Origin: JAJISG01 sp964347345
GTDB taxonomy: Archaea; Thermoplasmatota; Thermoplasmata; RBG-16-68-12; JAJISG01
Direction: 5' to 3'
DNA length: 59,112 nucleotides
Assembly: GCA_964347345.1 (NCBI GenBank)
Contig: CAYFYB010000008.1
Coordinates: 1 to 59,112 of the forward strand
Below are positions 58,366 to 59,112 of the stretch, piece by piece. The notes beneath the pieces are model-generated. The model did no database searches. It worked only from the letters and a program-made list of their open reading frames with translations, and was not told the DNA's origin. The position numbers and the translations under genes were made by a program. Position 1 is the stretch's first letter. Each line of letters opens with the position of its first letter.

Positions 58366-59112
58366 GGAAATCGAGGAGGGAACTGTCTCTCCTTGACAAG
58401 TACCTAACCCTTTGGATTTTCGCAGCCATGGCTATCGGAGTGAGCCTGGGTACTGCTGCTCCACAATTGGCTCACACGCTGGACTCTGTGCGCGTCGACA
58501 CAATATCCCTTCCGCTGGCTGCAGGTCTGCTCTTGATGATGTATCCCCCCCTCGCGCGGGTGCGCTACGAGGAGATACCCAGAATAGCAACATCAAGGAA
58601 GATGCTTGCAGTATCCCTTCTTCAGAACTGGCTCATAGGTCCTTTCCTGATGTTCGGTCTCGCCTGGGCCTTCCTTCCAGATCTTCCAGAGTATCGTATC
58701 GGGTTGATAATTGTGGGCCTCGCGCGCTGCATAGCTATGGTCCTGGTGTGGAACGAACTCGCTGGAGGTCACAGAGAGTACGCTGCCATTCTCGTCGCCT
58801 TGAACTCTGTATTTCAGATGCTCTTATACTCGATACTCGCCTATTTCTTCGTCACTGTCCTCTCTGGACTGGTGGGGGGTTTGGGCGCTTCGACGACGGT
58901 GGACGTCTCGCTCTGGGATGTAGCCAAAGCGGTCTTAGTCTACCTGGGTATTCCTCTGGTGGGGGGAATGATTACCCGAGCCTACCTAACCAGGAGGCGA
59001 GGGAGAGAGTGGTATGAGGGCGTGTTCTCGGTACGAATCGCACCCTTGGCCCTACTAGCGCTTCTCTTCACCGTCGTTGTGATGTTCTCCATGAAGGGGG
59101 AGCTGATCGTCC
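58362..59112 (+). CDS. acr3: Acr3-type arsenite efflux permease, 3' end missing
   Basis: The first 250 codons of an Acr3/BASS-fold arsenite transporter. It begins with TTG 58362 (LRKSRRELSLLDKYLTLW) and continues without interruption to the window edge, with about seven transmembrane helices so far. The family motifs AAGLLLMMYPPLARVRYEE, QNWLIGPFLMFGLAWAFLP and GLARCIAMVLVWNELAGG (conserved Cys in helix 4) are present. It expels arsenite using the proton motive force. It forms an operon with arsR through the TTGA overlap. The missing end is due to the window, not truncation. Confidence 0.93.
   Translation, partial: MRKSRRELSLLDKYLTLWIFAAMAIGVSLGTAAPQLAHTLDSVRVDTISLPLAAGLLLMMYPPLARVRYEEIPRIATSRKMLAVSLLQNWLIGPFLMFGLAWAFLPDLPEYRIGLIIVGLARCIAMVLVWNELAGGHREYAAILVALNSVFQMLLYSILAYFFVTVLSGLVGGLGASTTVDVSLWDVAKAVLVYLGIPLVGGMITRAYLTRRRGREWYEGVFSVRIAPLALLALLFTVVVMFSMKGELIV

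Noticed and set aside
1..59112. CRISPR arrays, tRNA or rRNA genes, insertion sequences, integrases
   Set aside because: No regularly spaced repeats, no cloverleaf with a GTTCRA arm outside coding sequence, and no transposase or integrase reading frame were found on either strand by reading.

Overview
The window is a gene-dense, high-GC segment of an archaeal chromosome. The archaeal assignment rests on ribosomal protein L40e, replication protein A with its operon partner, the GatD/GatE tRNA amidotransferase, a DUF504/MJ1316 protein, a free-standing AlaX editing protein, ADP-forming acetyl-CoA synthetase, and TATA boxes placed about 22-30 nt before many start codons (leaderless transcripts). 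No reverse gyrase, methanogenesis gene, tRNA, rRNA, CRISPR array or insertion sequence was seen. A Thermoplasmata-like or related euryarchaeal lineage is the best guess, but it is an inference.

Layout. 1-2.9 kb: a decayed membrane-protein gene, an intact membrane protein, a HAD phosphatase and a small barrel protein. 3.2-4.9 kb: L40e, a NikR-type regulator and a threonine dehydratase-like enzyme. 4.8-13.3 kb, minus strand: topoisomerase I, succinyl-CoA synthetase (sucC-sucD), branched-chain aminotransferase, PurC and the RPA operon. 13.5-21.5 kb: an SDR, gatD-GGCT-gatE, DUF504, AlaX, a V4R protein, acyl-CoA dehydrogenase and a VTT membrane protein. 21.5-29.7 kb: Thi4, an unknown archaeal protein, an aminotransferase, an FAD oxidoreductase, a peroxiredoxin, a DtxR-type regulator facing an FTR1 iron permease, a trans-sulfuration enzyme and MGMT. 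29.7-36.5 kb is an acetate/acetyl-CoA block: ADP-forming acetyl-CoA synthetase, an HTH regulator, a histone-deacetylase-family enzyme, a SatP-type acetate transporter, and an AMP-forming acetyl-CoA synthetase gene broken by an in-frame TAG.

The most unusual part is 36.9-40.0 kb. An ARC/Mpa-like AAA ATPase is followed by a full-length Pup ligase (PafA/Dop) homologue and, overlapping its last 14 bases, a 57-residue lysine-rich protein. The end of that protein (ARYKARKGE, then GGDRKA) resembles the C-terminus of Pup/UBact-type modifiers with a six-residue tail. Together they look like a pupylation-type protein-tagging and unfolding system in an archaeon, a pathway otherwise known from actinobacteria and some other bacteria. 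Genes for a 20S proteasome are not in the window.

The right end holds CoA and lipid chemistry: two enoyl-CoA hydratases, two thiolases, a DUF35 protein, and an HMG-CoA-synthase-like protein fused to DUF35 that lacks the catalytic cysteine. It also holds a 1546-residue secreted, membrane-anchored subtilisin-like protease, a C2H2 zinc-finger microprotein, a glyoxalase-fold protein, an amidohydrolase, a fused trehalose-phosphate synthase/phosphatase, a gamma carbonic anhydrase, a dCMP deaminase and an ArsR-Acr3 arsenic operon that runs off the end. Starts were moved from the longest open frame whenever homology and a TATA box agreed on a shorter one.
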